Positions 48,230 to 61,559 of a stretch of DNA of 64,000 nt are shown here, piece after piece; position 1 is the stretch's first letter, and every line of letters starts with the position of its first letter. A program made the position numbers and the translations under genes. This DNA is from Sapria himalayana (lineage: Eukaryota; Streptophyta; Magnoliopsida; Malpighiales; Rafflesiaceae). The stretch covers positions 2,246,512 through 2,310,511 of the forward strand of contig JAREIK010002645.1 of NCBI GenBank assembly GCA_029783825.1, written 5' to 3'. A model generated the notes under the pieces. The model was not told where the DNA came from. It worked only from the letters and a program-made list of their open reading frames with translations, and made no database searches.

Positions 48230-48331
48230 CATATGGTTGGGTGGTTGTGATTTTTTACAATATCAAGTATTCGGGTTTGAATACCACTTACATTTTAATA
48301 AATGTGAGAATTATGTTTTGGGGACTCCCCT
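48230..48331 (+). mobile_element. Short SINE-like insert, unit 2
   Basis: This is identical in layout to 22538-22639, with the agaaatattt flanks at 48220-48229 and 48332-48341. The same tentative A-box and B-box are present. Confidence 0.4.
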
Positions 48332-48439
48332 AGAAATATTTAAAAATATAAAATGGTACTTTTAATATTTGAAAAAAATCATCAAATTATAAATAAATTA
48401 AAAATTAGGGCACTTGAATTTATAAGTCATAAATTATCC

Positions 48440-48596
48440 TAGTCTCTCTCTCATGTCCCTCGTCCCCGCCGTCGCCCTCGTCCCTGCCCTCTCCCTTGTC
48501 CCTTGCTCATCTCCCCTCTCCTCTCACCTCTTTTCTCGCTCCTCTCCCCTCGCCCCTCCCCGACCATGGAGCTCATCAAGAGGAGAGGGGAGAGGG
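48440..48596. repeat. Polypyrimidine tract with hairpin-forming purine arm, unit 2
   Basis: This is the second copy of 22751-22897, with about seven extra bases (cgtccctgccctc) in the pyrimidine part. The purine arm gaggagaggggag is unchanged. Confidence 0.65.
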
Positions 48597-48599
48597 ACT

Positions 48600-51500
48600 A
48601 TTTATTGATTTGATCACACTTAAATGCCCATTAATATAAGTAAAGTGAAGTTTTACCTACCCACTTAAATGTCCATTAATGATATTACAAGTTTAATTTG
48701 CCCATTTAAATGCTTATTAATGATATTATATTATCTCATTTGAAATTCAGATTCCTCACTTGTCAACTCAATGCTTACTTATATTTTTGCTAAGTCATAA
48801 AAACTTCTACACAATTCAAACTTGTTAGCATTTATTGATCTGGTCATAATATTAGCTAGGTTCTCATGAGTATGAATCATTTGTATATTTACACTTTCTT
48901 CTATTTTTTCTTATACAAAGTAATATTGTATCCTGATATATTTTATCTTCTAGTGAAATGTTGGATTCTTTAATAAGAATAGAGAACTTTGACTATCACA
49001 AAATAAAATAATTTTATTTTATTTTTGTCAAAGCTCTTCTAGTAGCATCTGTAACCAAATTGCATCTTTGCTTACTTATATAGTTATAATATACTTTACA
49101 TCTATCATAAAAGTAGACAAAATAGATTGTAGTTTTAAAACCTTACATTATCTCCAACAAGATTGAAAACATACCATATATGGTAGACTAATATTATCAA
49201 TATCATCAATATAGTCCACATTAATATAGTTTCTAACAATAAGGTTTGAACCTTTATAACATAATACAATATTTGAGATTCCCCTAATATATCTGAGAAT
49301 GTCTAGTCTTATACAAATCATAGCAAACATCAAATTTCTTACTACTGATGTATATAGTACTTAAGATATCTCTCTTATCTCTTCTTCTGTATTAGGACAC
49401 ATACTTGAGAATAACTTGAAATTAATAGGAAATGAGATAGAAATTAGCTTACTATCTTGTATCTTGAAACATCACAAGATCTCATTAAGATAATTTTCTT
49501 AAGAGAATCAAATTTTTTTATTATTTTTACTTCGGTAAAATCTACATTTTTAGAATTGTATGTGCTTCTCAAGTGCTTCATATCAAACTCACTAGCTAAT
49601 TATATATTTAATTCTTGAATTCAACATTTATCGAGGCCTGCTATCAATATGTCATCCACTAATTATAATAGAATGATGAACCATTTTCATCCTCAAATCT
49701 TTTATAGTATATACAATAGTTTGAACTAAGTCTATTATACTCAAGAATAATGATAAAAGAATCAAATCTCATATACCAACATATTGGTGCCTATTTGAGA
49801 TCATATAGAGATTTGTTCATCCAACAAACCTAGTTCTCATTCTCTATTTCAACAAAATTTTTTTGCTATAGCATATAAATTTATTTTTCAAGTTTTGCAT
49901 GAATAAATATAGTTTTGACATCTAACTACTCTAAATATAGTTCAAATATAGCACTCAAATTACTAAGGAAAAAATCTCATTAAAATCGATGTATTTTTTC
50001 TAAGCATATCCCTTTAACACCACTCTTACCTGATACCATTCTACTTGATCATTATTATCATACTTAATCTTGTAGACCTATTTCTTCCATGTGGAAAAGA
50101 TACTAGCTTCCAAGTTTTGTTCTTGTGTAGAGTTTTGATTTCTTCTTTCATTGTTATCCATAGAGACACATCTAAGCTATTTATAGCTTCATGAAATATT
50201 AATGGTTCATCATCATCTGTTAGAAGATAATATGAAATATTATTCTCCATAATATACTCTGAATACCAAGCTGGCGGCCTTCTATCATGAGTTGGCTTGC
50301 TAACCCCTAGAGCCTCGGACTCAACTTATTCTTGTACCTCATACTCTAGTGCTTCCTACTTAAATACTACAATTTCTTGTGTTAGATTATTTTGTACTTG
50401 TACAATTGTAGTCTCTGAAACTTTTTTCAATGTGTTATTATTTTCATCCATGCTTTGTAGTTTATTTTTTATAATGATTACATCTCTACTAATAATTATC
50501 TTATGGGTATGAGATCACATTGGTGGTACCTTTTTATTCTTTCAACATACCTTAAAAATATATACTTTTTGGATTTTATATCCAATATTACTTTTATTGG
50601 GTCTTATATATTACATAAGTAGAGCATTCAAAAAAGTATAAAGTAGAGTAATCTATTGGATTATTAGTCCAAATATCCATTAGCATCTTTAAATCAATTA
50701 TAATTGATAGTGTCAGATTTATCACATAATATGTGGTATTGACTGCTTCTGCCTAAAATGGGTTGGGTAGAGTAGCAGTCAACAATATAGCTCTCATTTG
50801 TTCCACAAGAGTTCTATTTTTTCATTTAGTCAATCTATTTTTTTGTGGCATGTATGTGACTATGAACTACCATTTAATACCTTCCCACTTATAAAGAGCA
50901 ATAAACTAACAATTTATATACTCTCTTCCGTTGTCTATCATTAATTACTCAATCCTTTTCTGAGATTCAAGTTTCACTAGTACTTTGAAATCTTTAAAAA
51001 CTAAAAATATATCTCACTTATTCCTGATTAGATATACCCAACATCTTTTTGAAATATTTTGCTCCTCCTTAAAATATTTTTGCTCCTCGAAATATTTTTG
51101 GTGATTTTCATATATCAGAATGAATCAAATCTATATTGCACATTCTCTTAGCAACTAATCTACTGAATGTCAATGTATGCTACTTACTTATAATACAAGA
51201 CTCATAAAAGGTAGATTTACTAATTTGTGCTTTGGAAGTAATTTTCTATTAGAGAAATTCTTTAAACTTTGTTTTTACATGTAGTCTAGTTTGAGATATC
51301 ACATCATCATTGACTCATCATTTATTAACTATTGTAATACATGCATTAGCTTTCTTTATTCTTTTCCTTTTAATCATGAATAGATTTACAATGATTTTTT
51401 CCCCTTCATAATAACAAATATGCATCTTATAATTTTTATCATCTCAATTTTGATATTAGTCTTGCATCTAAGACTATCTATTTGTCCCAATCACAATAGA

Positions 51501-52991
51501 TTTTTATTCAAATTCTTCACATGTCGTACCTCTTGAATATTGTGAACCATACCATCAAATATTTTTATTTTGATAATACTAATACTAATAATCTTCAATA
51601 CATATTTAACATCCATGTGTATATAACATCTTGAGATTGGTTCATATTTGTGGAACTAATCTCGTCAAGATGTCATGTACCATAAAACTCATAAGTATGG
51701 TAACCAAATATTACCAAATTACTTTATACTTTCAATTGTTCTCACTTTATTGTATAGGATGCTATCATCATCATAGATACTTATAATATTCTATTGAGTA
51801 TTTGAAGACTTATCATTTCCACTCTTTTTTATACTAACAATCTCTTTTAAAGTATCATTTCTTATCATAGTTATAACATATAATATTCTTCTTACTTAAT
51901 TTTGATCTACTATAATTCTAACTCCTACCAGGAACATGCTCAATTGATCTCTCTCATATTATTATCAAAGCTTCTTCTAATATAGTAACTACAATATCAT
52001 TGAAAACTAGATAGTCCATAAGGATAAAATTCATGAGATTGACGATGAGTCAATCGTACAAATCAGGTAGACTTTAAAATAAAATCTCAACACATTCAAC
52101 TTCTTTTATTTTATGACATAGAGTAGTAAGTTAAAAAAATAGAGTATTAAATGTGTTGATATTATTAGTTACCATAGTGGATTTCATCATTCGAAGAGTG
52201 TACAATCTCATATTTAAGAAAATCTTGTTATAAAGTGATTTCTCCTCATATGTTCTTATGAGAGTATCCTAAATTTTCTTTGTCGTATTCTTTTGTATCA
52301 CATTGGAGTGGACATTAACAACTAGTGCCAAATGAAGATCGGCAATTATTTTATCATTTATCTCATTCCACTAATCATTAGTAATTTTGATGATTTTTTT
52401 TCCAATTGCATCAAGTAATTATTTTTCCTTTATTTTTGTCTTAATTTTCATTTTACATAATATAAATTTATTCCCATTAAATTTTTATATTTCAAATTGT
52501 ACTATCATTTGTTTTACTTTTATAAAGAATTATATGCAAGGATAGTAGTAACTATTTGTATTAATACACTAAGAAAGTTCCTACATAAGTAGTGAGGTTG
52601 CAATACCCTTTAAAAATTATAAACCTTTAAGACCCTTATCACTCGTTTGACGAAACTTTTCTAAACATGCATTAACCACAAAATTTATTATATTAAACCC
52701 CACATTTGATATCACTGTTATAAAAATAGAACTTGTAATAATAATTTGAAAACAAAAATTTCAACCCTAAAATAATAAAAAAAACAAGACAATAAATCTA
52801 ATATAAGCTAAATGAAATTGAGATTGGAATAGATTACAATGGTGGAGAAACTTAATTCTATAGAATAAAAATTAGAAATCTCAAATAAATTTTCAATGTG
52901 GACAATGTGAAGTTTCATCTAACCACGTAATTGTCCATTAATGTTACCCACTTAAATGTCGATGTGTCAATGGTTGGGAGAAATATTAAGT
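48600..52991 (-). mobile_element. Degenerate Ty1/Copia element C on the minus strand, unit 2
   Basis: This is the second copy of 22901-27290, with gag, integrase, reverse transcriptase start (near 50080-50250) and RNase H (near 49180-49320) pieces on the minus strand. A small indel near 49660-49682 distinguishes it. Confidence 0.8.
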
Positions 52992-54465
52992 TTATAATGT
53001 TGAGTTTGCCGAAACATAAATATTTTATATTTTAATGTATTTTTTTAATTATTAAATATTTAATTTTTTTTTGTAAATATTTTATGTTTGATCTACTTAA
53101 TCATAATTTGGCCAAATATAAAAAATTGTAAATAAATAATACTTTTTAGAGAAGTGATTGATAAACAAAAATAAGAAATATAGGTAGTCAAATTTTTTTT
53201 CAAGTAAGTTGCGCTGCCTTTCTCTGCCTCCTAAAAATACTAGGGGATACCAAAACCATGTAGCCATATATATATATATATTATTGGTGATGTGTCAAGA
53301 GGCTAATTTGAATTGATGGGAAGGAAAAAAAAAACAACAATGGAGGGGTGGATGTGGGATGCATTTGGCATGTCTCACCAATGCCAAGGAGTCATTAATT
53401 TGGCACCAAGAGATTGGTTACAATTAACTAAAGACTATTTCTCTTGATATTTCATTTTTGAGATATTCTCACTCAAATCTCAATATTCTAACTCATTTTC
53501 ATCTTCTTAAACTCTGAATAGATCAAAAGATTGTATCATTCATCAAAAAAATATATCAATCTATAATATAAAGCTCAACACCAATGTGAATAAAATGGTA
53601 GAAAAATGATCTTTATTCATTCATTAATTGTATATACATTGTTTACAAAACAACTTTGAAATTTAAAAAGGAAAAAAAATAAAAAAATCTACTAGGAAAA
53701 AATAAACAAAAAATCCTAAATATATACTTAGTGTCATGACTTCCTGACACTTCCACACGAGAGTCACGAATTGCTTGGTTTGATTAGTTAAATATAACGT
53801 GAATTAAAATATTTTAAAATCCAATATGAGTGATTTTTGCATTTTTTAATGGTGAGCATTTTTAAATTTAGTAATTTATTCATATAGTGCATGTACAAAT
53901 AGATCCAAAATAAATCCAAAATAGATCCAAAATAAATGAATTTATATTAAAATATTGAGAAAAAAATTTATGAATAGTATTATCTATGTTCAACTGCATG
54001 TACGTAAAAAGTTGCAAACAAGTTGATAACAACTTTTGCCATTCCATTTTTTATGTTTGTTTCATTTTAAAATATTCACAATCTCAAAATTTAGTAAAAT
54101 CAAGTAAAAAACAGATTAGGATCCCTTAAATTTAGCCATTTAAAATAGATCAATTTTCAGAGAATATTATAAATATGTATAAACTATCAATGTTAAAGTA
54201 TTCACATGTAACGGTAGTGTCATTTATACGAAATGACCTCTATAACCATGTACATAACAAGATTTAAAAAAAAAAGCATTTAAATGCTCTACCAAAACCA
54301 TCACATAGATCTGTAAACTTCAGAATTTGATCTGGTCATTAATATTTTTTCTACTTGGAAAAAATATGAGTGAGCAGATAATGCCCAATATAAAAATATC
54401 AAAGAAAACATGAAAAAATACATGTTTTATTTCCATTGCCACATATATTTTCTAATATATAATTT
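52992..54465. other. AT-rich intergenic stretch to the end of unit 2
   Basis: This corresponds to 27291-28764. No gene is seen. At 54465/54466 the sequence passes without a break into single-copy flank. Confidence 0.6.
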
Positions 54466-54488
54466 AAGAATAAGTTTTGAAATATTCA

Positions 54489-54535
54489 TATATATATATA
54501 TATATATATATTTATTTATTTATTTATTTATTTAT
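54489..54535. repeat. (AT)n followed by (TTTA)n microsatellite
   Basis: About eleven AT dinucleotides (54489-54510) are followed by six TTTA units (54511-54535). It starts 24 bases right of the duplication border. Confidence 0.9.
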
Positions 54536-55689
54536 TTTTGTACATATACATGACTATACAAATTCATGAAACTATAATGTATGTGTGTGTGAGTTCTCAA
54601 AATATTCATTTTTTAATATCATCTTATATTCACATACAAGCATAATTTCAGCATATCAAAGCCCTACCATGCCATAATAATGATACATATATAGAGGAAA
54701 AAACTAATCTTTTACCTCCAACCTAGCTATCGCCCCCACTGAAGAACACAGACACCCACTCCCATGATATGAAGACTCATGAGAAATTTAAAGTTTCTAA
54801 CACAGCAACCACTGCTTCCACATAGCAGAACTCCATCATAAGTGCACAAGGAGATTTGGGGTCATTTATGTGATATTTTTATTCAATGATCTATTTCCTT
54901 CCATTGTCAAATCAGCTAATTGAGAGGATTATGGGTGGATTGTCATAGCATCGATAGAAAATAAGAATTTTTGTGGATGAGATTTTTAGTTAGGTATTTA
55001 TAATTGCAACATAGTGATTAAAATGTTGATACTCTACTAGATTATTTTTCTTTTGTAAACAAAAAATCATAATGTTACAAGTAGTTCCTTCAAAGTCATG
55101 GCTTTTTCATATAGCTTGTATAATAATTTTTTTTCTACGAAAGTTACAACACTGAAAAACTATCATAGCTATAACTTATGTGATGCTTTTTCTTATGCAA
55201 TGCCAGAGTCATGGTTTTGAAAAATTATTGTGATTTTATTATATAGTTTCTGGTTGGCTATTTTTGTATAGCACCATCATCATGACTCTGAAAAACTATC
55301 ATAACTTTACACAAATTTTAAAAATCCCTGCATGTCAAACACACTTCATCACAAATAGCACACACACGAAATTTTCTTGGGTTGTCTCCTAGTCTTAAGC
55401 TATGCTACATTTAACATACATAGCTAGTCTTTCAAAATTTCTTCCTCTTTATTGGATATCTCTACTATTCATGCTAACTTATCAGTATACTATTTTATCA
55501 TATTTTTCTTGACCTTTTAGTATTGGTAATGGATGATGGATGAATGATTATCTCGATTCCATCATCTATGAAAATAGTTTGCGTGTGGCTCTTTTTTTTT
55601 AATTTCCAAATAGCTTTGACATTGTAAAATGTCTTGCCTTTTTAAATTGTTTGCTCACACGCCTCAACAACTTTCTCTAATTCAGCCCC
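54536..55689. other. AT-rich non-coding stretch
   Basis: No gene or defined element is visible. It contains scattered catgac and cataac words, as in the region from 57.8 kb onward. It is probably old retroelement DNA. Confidence 0.45.
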
Positions 55690-56130
55690 AAAAAGCTTAT
55701 GGTTCACTTTAGTTTTTTCTTCTAGAATAGTTGAGATCATATTTTCAATTTCCTCTTTTAAATTTTCTTCCATAATTATCTTCATACTTGCTATAAAGAT
55801 TTTGTAATTCACTTTATATTTTTCTTCATTATTAGTTGAGACCATATCTTCAATTTTCTCTTTTATATTTTCTACCACAATTATCTTCTTATAACTATAG
55901 AGATTTCATTCGTTTCATCTTCTTATTTATGAGTAGTTGAGGCTGTATCTTTGATTTTCTCTTCTATATTTTCTACCATAATTATCTTTTTATAACTACA
56001 AAGATTTCATTCGTTTCATCTTTGTATTTATGAGTAGTTGAGGCTGTATCTTTGATTTTTTTTAATATTTTATATCACAATTATTTCCATACAAGCTATA
56101 GAGATTTTGAATGTATCATCTTTTTTAGAC
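55690..56130 (-). repeat. Tandem repeat of about 101-105 bp, four units, coding-like on the minus strand
   Basis: The landmark agttgag recurs at 55729, 55834, 55935 and 56036, giving periods of 105, 101 and 101 bases. Each unit reads roughly agttgag, a ttttcaattttctc block, a tattttctaccataattatc block and a gagatttcattcg block. On the minus strand the first two units encode a Lys/Glu-rich 35-residue repeat (ENIKEKIEDMVST, ENLKEEIENMIST) within a 78-codon frame at 55642-55878. The 101-bp units are out of frame. It may be a decayed coiled-coil part of a retroelement gag or of an old gene. Confidence 0.7.
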
Positions 56131-56799
56131 TTGCCCCAATTCATGACTATATATTTCTCATTCATTTGTCTCAACTTTTCTTCATCGTTATCATTATTTC
56201 TTCTCAATTCTTCAAGCTAAGCTAACCAATAAGATTCTAAAGATGGTTGAGATTCATAAAATGTCCTCTCTCCATGGCTTCCATATCCTCAGTCTCCATA
56301 ACTCTCTTTTGACAGATAATAAAGTTGCTACTAGTTTCCATAAGGTTCAAATAAAAGCTATTAACTTGGGAATAATAAGTCTCATTATAATGATTGCATG
56401 GGATATTCACATTCACTTTTGTCTCATAATTCCAAAAATAAATCGCATATACTAGATTCTCCTCTTGTAGCCCTTTAAGGTAATTTTTTATGTAGTCTTA
56501 AAAAAATTGGTTAAACATTTTAATTTTTTAGATTGCTGGAAAAAAAGAAAAAAAAATATAGATAAAATTCAAGAGGCAATTATACACATTCAAACAAGTT
56601 AACAAAATTTAGCTTTTAGATTTGAGAATATTTATCAAACTTAATGTCATTTAAACTACTAATAAGAAATTCTCTTTTTACAAGGATAATTACATCAAGT
56701 CACATTAACTAAACAAAGTAAATAATCCATGATAACAATATCAAAAACTTATTGTGACTTTGTCATGCCGTCTAATTTTATCACTTTGTGATGTCCTAA
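56131..56799. other. AT-rich stretch, nothing firmly recognised
   Basis: Short frames on both strands (for example 56243-56455) have no recognisable motif. From its position between the coding-like repeat and the repeat family, it may belong to an old Gypsy-type element. Confidence 0.4.
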
Positions 56800-57805
56800 A
56801 AGCTCATTATGAGAGTATATCACTAATAAAGATCCACAAGTGTATGGGTCATATACATAGTAAATTAGACTTTCATATAGATATCTATCTTATAGGGATT
56901 GTATTAGTATTTTAGTTATACAATGTGGTTATCACTATTGAGCTCATCAAAATGATGGTCTCTTTTTAGTTATCCCCTTAGTATATCATCACTGAAATAA
57001 TAATTTTTTTTACTCGAGAGTCATTCATAATCTCTTACCTTTTAGAAATTTTTATCAACTACCATTGATGGTTGTTTCATATACACACTCATTCTTTATC
57101 CTCAAATATTATAAACACCAAAGACTGACATGGTTTATAAGCATTTGAACTTTTAGATTCATAAACACCATACACACATAATTAACATATGTTTCCTTCA
57201 AGTTTCTTTGGTGGAAACCATATAATTAAAAGCAATTCACAATGGTTATCACCACCTTGCTAGTCACAACTTACTCATGCATGTCCCAATGATTACCTAT
57301 CACCATCTTCCTTGGTGATGATGTGACTCACACAAAAAAGGTGACCTCTATATTTTATGATATATATAATGGATTGATATGTAAAAATATTCATACTTTT
57401 GACTTTGTAAATATCATGCTCATGATGATTAATATACCCAAATTATAATCTTAATATTTAGGTTTATTTAGTGCATCTCAGTCGGAAGAACTATTATTTT
57501 CTTCCTACCATATGCATGAGTGAGTCTCATGATTAAACTATTACCAACCACCATTATAATCTCGCACAAACCTACCAAGAATCAAAACTCTAGTTCAAGT
57601 TCTATCTAATCACTATTTATCCATATTTATAATATAAAATAAATCAAACAAAATTATTAATTTAATTAAAAACCAAAGTCACAACACATATCTCAATTTA
57701 TACAAACTCTATATTCATACTATTTTGGTATAAATTTCTAAATCTACCCTATAAAATGTGGATTTAAGTGTAGTACTCTTTTAACTCTAGAAATTAGTAT
57801 TAATC
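56800..57805 (+). repeat. Repeat family member A (direct)
   Basis: The segment from about 57120 aligns by eye with 59170-59945. Shared phrases include acttttagattcataa / acttttggtttcataa, ctagtcacaactta / gtgagtcacaaca, accttggtgat-type words, cacaaacctac, and the end aaattagtattaat (57791-57804) / ggattagtattaaat (59927-59941). The part before 57110 resembles 8330-8510. It is an LTR or leader of a decayed retroelement family, by inference. Confidence 0.55.
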
Positions 57806-59165
57806 TTACATCCCTTACTCACATGTGGAACTTTTAGGGAGTGAAAATTTTCTTCTTATAGTTTGGTTTTTGTCGAGGCTTTTCTTTTCGTGTGCAAGAG
57901 AAGAAGAAAGTAAGAGATATTTTGGAATTTCTCTATCTTTCACATTTATACTCAAGCAACCTTGTAATACTCTAAGTAAGAAGTCATGACTTTTAGAAGA
58001 AGATCGTAAAGTCAGCTCTCATCACTATGGCTTGAGATTAGAACTCTAGAAATTAGTAGTGCCTATGGTCTGCATCTTAATCTTTCCATAACACAAAATC
58101 ATGATGCTACAAATAACTATGATTTGGGCTTAATGTCTCTGTAATACAAAGTTATAATACTAACTATGGTCACAATATCATGTCTTTGTTATCTTGTCGT
58201 CCATAAAGAATCATGGCACTAGGACGTGACCATGACATGATGAATGACTTCTTATTTTATGATAAAGACATATCATTGTGTAAGAGCCATGATATTATAA
58301 ATGATCTTTCTTGAGTTTTATATGGCCATAATGCTAAAAAATAGCCATGAAACTAAAAATGTCTCATGTGTGTTGGCCATGGTCGTGGCACTGGAAAATA
58401 GTCATGACACAAAAATAATTCTCCATATCTCTCAAGTGTCTTCAATGTTGTGGTAGTCATGAAATTTCTTTCACTTCTCTCATATATCATGTTGCCACAA
58501 TCCTATAAGGATACAACGACAATAGTAATTAGCTCGGACATATAAGTTGTAGCTCAGTCTTCCTTTGAGGACATGTGTCATATATAATTGTTGTGGCTTT
58601 GACCTTAGTTGTAGCTCTATAATTTTTTGTAGCTCAAAAGTGAAGATTTGGTAAAAAGATCATAGCTTTGACTTAAGAATTTTAAGTCATATTAGAGATA
58701 AAGTTATGGTACTTTGACTTTACCAAGAACTTGAGTACTATTAGGGTACCTAGTTATAGTGACATAAAATTAATGTCATAACTATATAAATTTCTGGAGA
58801 TAAGTATGATTGTGACTCCATTATAATATTATAGCAACTAAAAATTAATCACATAGTAGAAGTATTATGCTAATGAGTTGGTTAGGTTATTGCATGCAAA
58901 AATTATCCCAACTAATTAGGTAGAATTTTGACCAAGAATAATTATCAAATCTATTTGAGACTCAATATTCCACCCCTTTACTAATTATCTCTAAAAGCTT
59001 ATTAATTTCATGATTATTCATCAAAACTTGTCAAAATACCAAAGTCATGAAATTAACTCATAATTTCTCTATATTCATGTCTACACATCATCAAAAATCA
59101 CCAAAATGTTTAAGAATATTCAATTATTTGAACATCAAACATTCGTGTCATAAAGATTAAGAATT
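57806..59165. other. Degenerate catgac-rich stretch
   Basis: There are no genes here. Phrases built around gccatgac / agtcatgac followed by A-rich spacers recur many times, for example near 58215-58245, 58290, 58330-58350 and 58376-58415. The appearance is of an extremely decayed array or a low-complexity retroelement interior. Confidence 0.4.
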
Positions 59166-59169
59166 GATA

Positions 59170-59945
59170 TGATTAATATATATTTATACTTTTGGTTTCA
59201 TAACTATTATACTCACACAATAAACATATGCTTCTCTTTAGTTTTATAAGTGGGAATAATATAAGCGAAAGAAACTCACAAGGGTTGTTACTACCTTGTG
59301 AGTCACAACAAACTTACACATGTCTCAAGGATTACTTATTGTCGTCTACCTTGGTGATAATGCAAAACTCTCACATTAAATATGAAATCCTTAAGAGAAT
59401 ATTCTATATAATATTTATCTCAATCAAGAACTTGTTCTGCTAAGACATATACACAATATTATTATGTAATAGTATTCATACTTTTGGCTTTATAAGCATT
59501 ATATTCAATGATTATTTTACCCAAATCTTAGGTTTTATAAGCACAATACTCACAAAAATTAATATACTCAAATTTCAGATTTTAACGTATATATTTATCT
59601 CTTACATCATAGTCAAAAGGACTATCATTTTTTTCTTACCATATGAGTGAGTGAGTCTGGTGGTTTACTTGTCACCATCTACCATATTAATTTCACACAA
59701 ACCTACTAATAATCACAACTTTAATTCAAAATCTATTTGATCACCAATCCATCAATATTCATAACATTATATCAATCAAATATATTTATTAATGTAAAAC
59801 TCAATGTCATATCACAAAATAAAGTATACAAATCCTAGACCAAATGCTATTCTAATAAAAATTATCAAATATATTCTATAGTGGTGGGGAAAGGGGGGTG
59901 ATTAAGAGTAATGCTTCATAACTATAGGGATTAGTATTAAATATT
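59170..59945 (+). repeat. Repeat family member B (direct, about 2.1 kb after A)
   Basis: It is collinear with 57120-57805 over about 750 bases at moderate divergence (see member A). A and B could be the two LTRs of a short element or two units of a larger array. The ends were not resolved. Confidence 0.55.
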
Positions 59946-60869
59946 GGATCACTTAATTGCTTATTGAGTGTTTGACATTTAAATTACTAAATATTCTTAT
60001 ATATTTTAGTAGTTGAAAAATGATGTAGACATGGAAACAAACTTAATTTGTATTGATTTCATAATTTTTGGTGTTTTAGATAATTTTGATAAAGATATGT
60101 GAAATCAATGACTTTTTGGAGGTATTTAGTAGAGGTAAATTAGCGAGTCTCACATAGTTTCAATGTCCATTATTGATCAAAACTCTACCTAAATGGTTAG
60201 GAGCAATTATTGTATACAACGATCCTACTAACTTATTAACATAGTCTTTCTACAATGGGATATATTCAAAATGGATGTGATATTATCATTGAGTCACAAC
60301 CATACTGAACTTGAATAATTTAAAAGGCCATGACATGAATTCTCAATCCAACAACCCAAGTACTTCAAATCAGAGTTGTGATAGTTTTTATAAATTCATG
60401 GCTTTTTATCTTCAAAAAATTATATAGCCATAAATACTCATACCAGCTATGACAATAATTCAAAGCCATAACTTTTGGAATATTAATTATTACATATGAT
60501 ATTACTTGAGTATGGACATTTCTAAGATTAATTTTTATCCTCAAAAAAATATATAGTAATGAATTGTACTTGCAAGCTAAGTGCCAATGTCATGACATCC
60601 TAAAAAAACCATGACAATGTATTATATTAAAGAAGAAAATGTCAGTATCATGGTTACTCATAGAACTGTAAATACTTAAGAGTATGAAAAGTTACCTTTT
60701 AAGGCCACGTCCAAATCCCAGCACCACAGCCACATACATATCAAAAAAGATGAAATGTTAATGTAACAGCCTACATACAATATTATGTCTATAACCACTC
60801 TTATAGTATCATAACTCTTGATGGACTATAAATGGATGAAGGCATGAAACCCCAACTATTTCAAAATAT

Positions 60870-61017
60870 TACAACTTTATGTTACAGAAAAATTAGGCCC
60901 AAGTCACAGTCAATGCCAATATCTCAACTTTATGTTTTTATGTTACAGAAAGATTAGACCAAAGTCATAGTCAATGCCAATATCTCAACTTTATGTCTTT
61001 ATGTTATAGAAAGATTA
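60870..61017. repeat. Tandem repeat of about 62 bp, 2.4 units
   Basis: The landmark caactttatg recurs at 60872, 60925 and 60987, with the shared phrases gttacagaaa, agtcatagtcaatgcc and caatatctcaac. The first unit lacks about nine bases. Confidence 0.8.
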
Positions 61018-61559
61018 AAATGTTGAATCAAGTTGCAACCAATTTTTAGAGTCACAATCTCAAGCTAAAGAGATGAAAATTAAAGTTGTGACTTTCTTAT
61101 GAATGATACAACTTTCTACTTATAGTAACACAAAGTCATTTGATTATAAAAGTGGAAAATATACAAGCAAAGTCATAACAACTATAAACACTAGGAAGCT
61201 AATTTTGTACTTTCTAGGAGTTCCAAATGTTAGAAAGGGATACATGACTTATCCCAATGCCTATAGTTGAGGGCGCAACTCTGAAGTCACTCTCCTCCAG
61301 GGAGAAATTCAGAAATTTTTACCAAAGTAGTATAGGATATGGTTTATATTATTTGAATTATGTGATGTAATTATTTTTGATTATAAATGTATTAATGATT
61401 TAATATGTGTTATGTTTGGATATTGATGGATAATGACTAAATAGAATTTAAATTAAAGTTTTGACTATTGGTTCATTTTTGGGAGGTTGTCATGGTGTAT
61501 GATAATAGGTAAAACATGAAACTTACTTATACATATGATAGAAAGGAAGTGACATCTCT

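Larger units (their letters stand above)
28765..54465. repeat. Tandem segmental duplication, unit 2 (about 25.7 kb)
   Basis: This is a direct second copy of 3066-28764. It begins inside Copia A without the preceding integrase tail or the hAT element. Its right end at 54465 passes into sequence not found after unit 1, so this is the original right context. XRN is uninterrupted in this unit. Confidence 0.95.
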
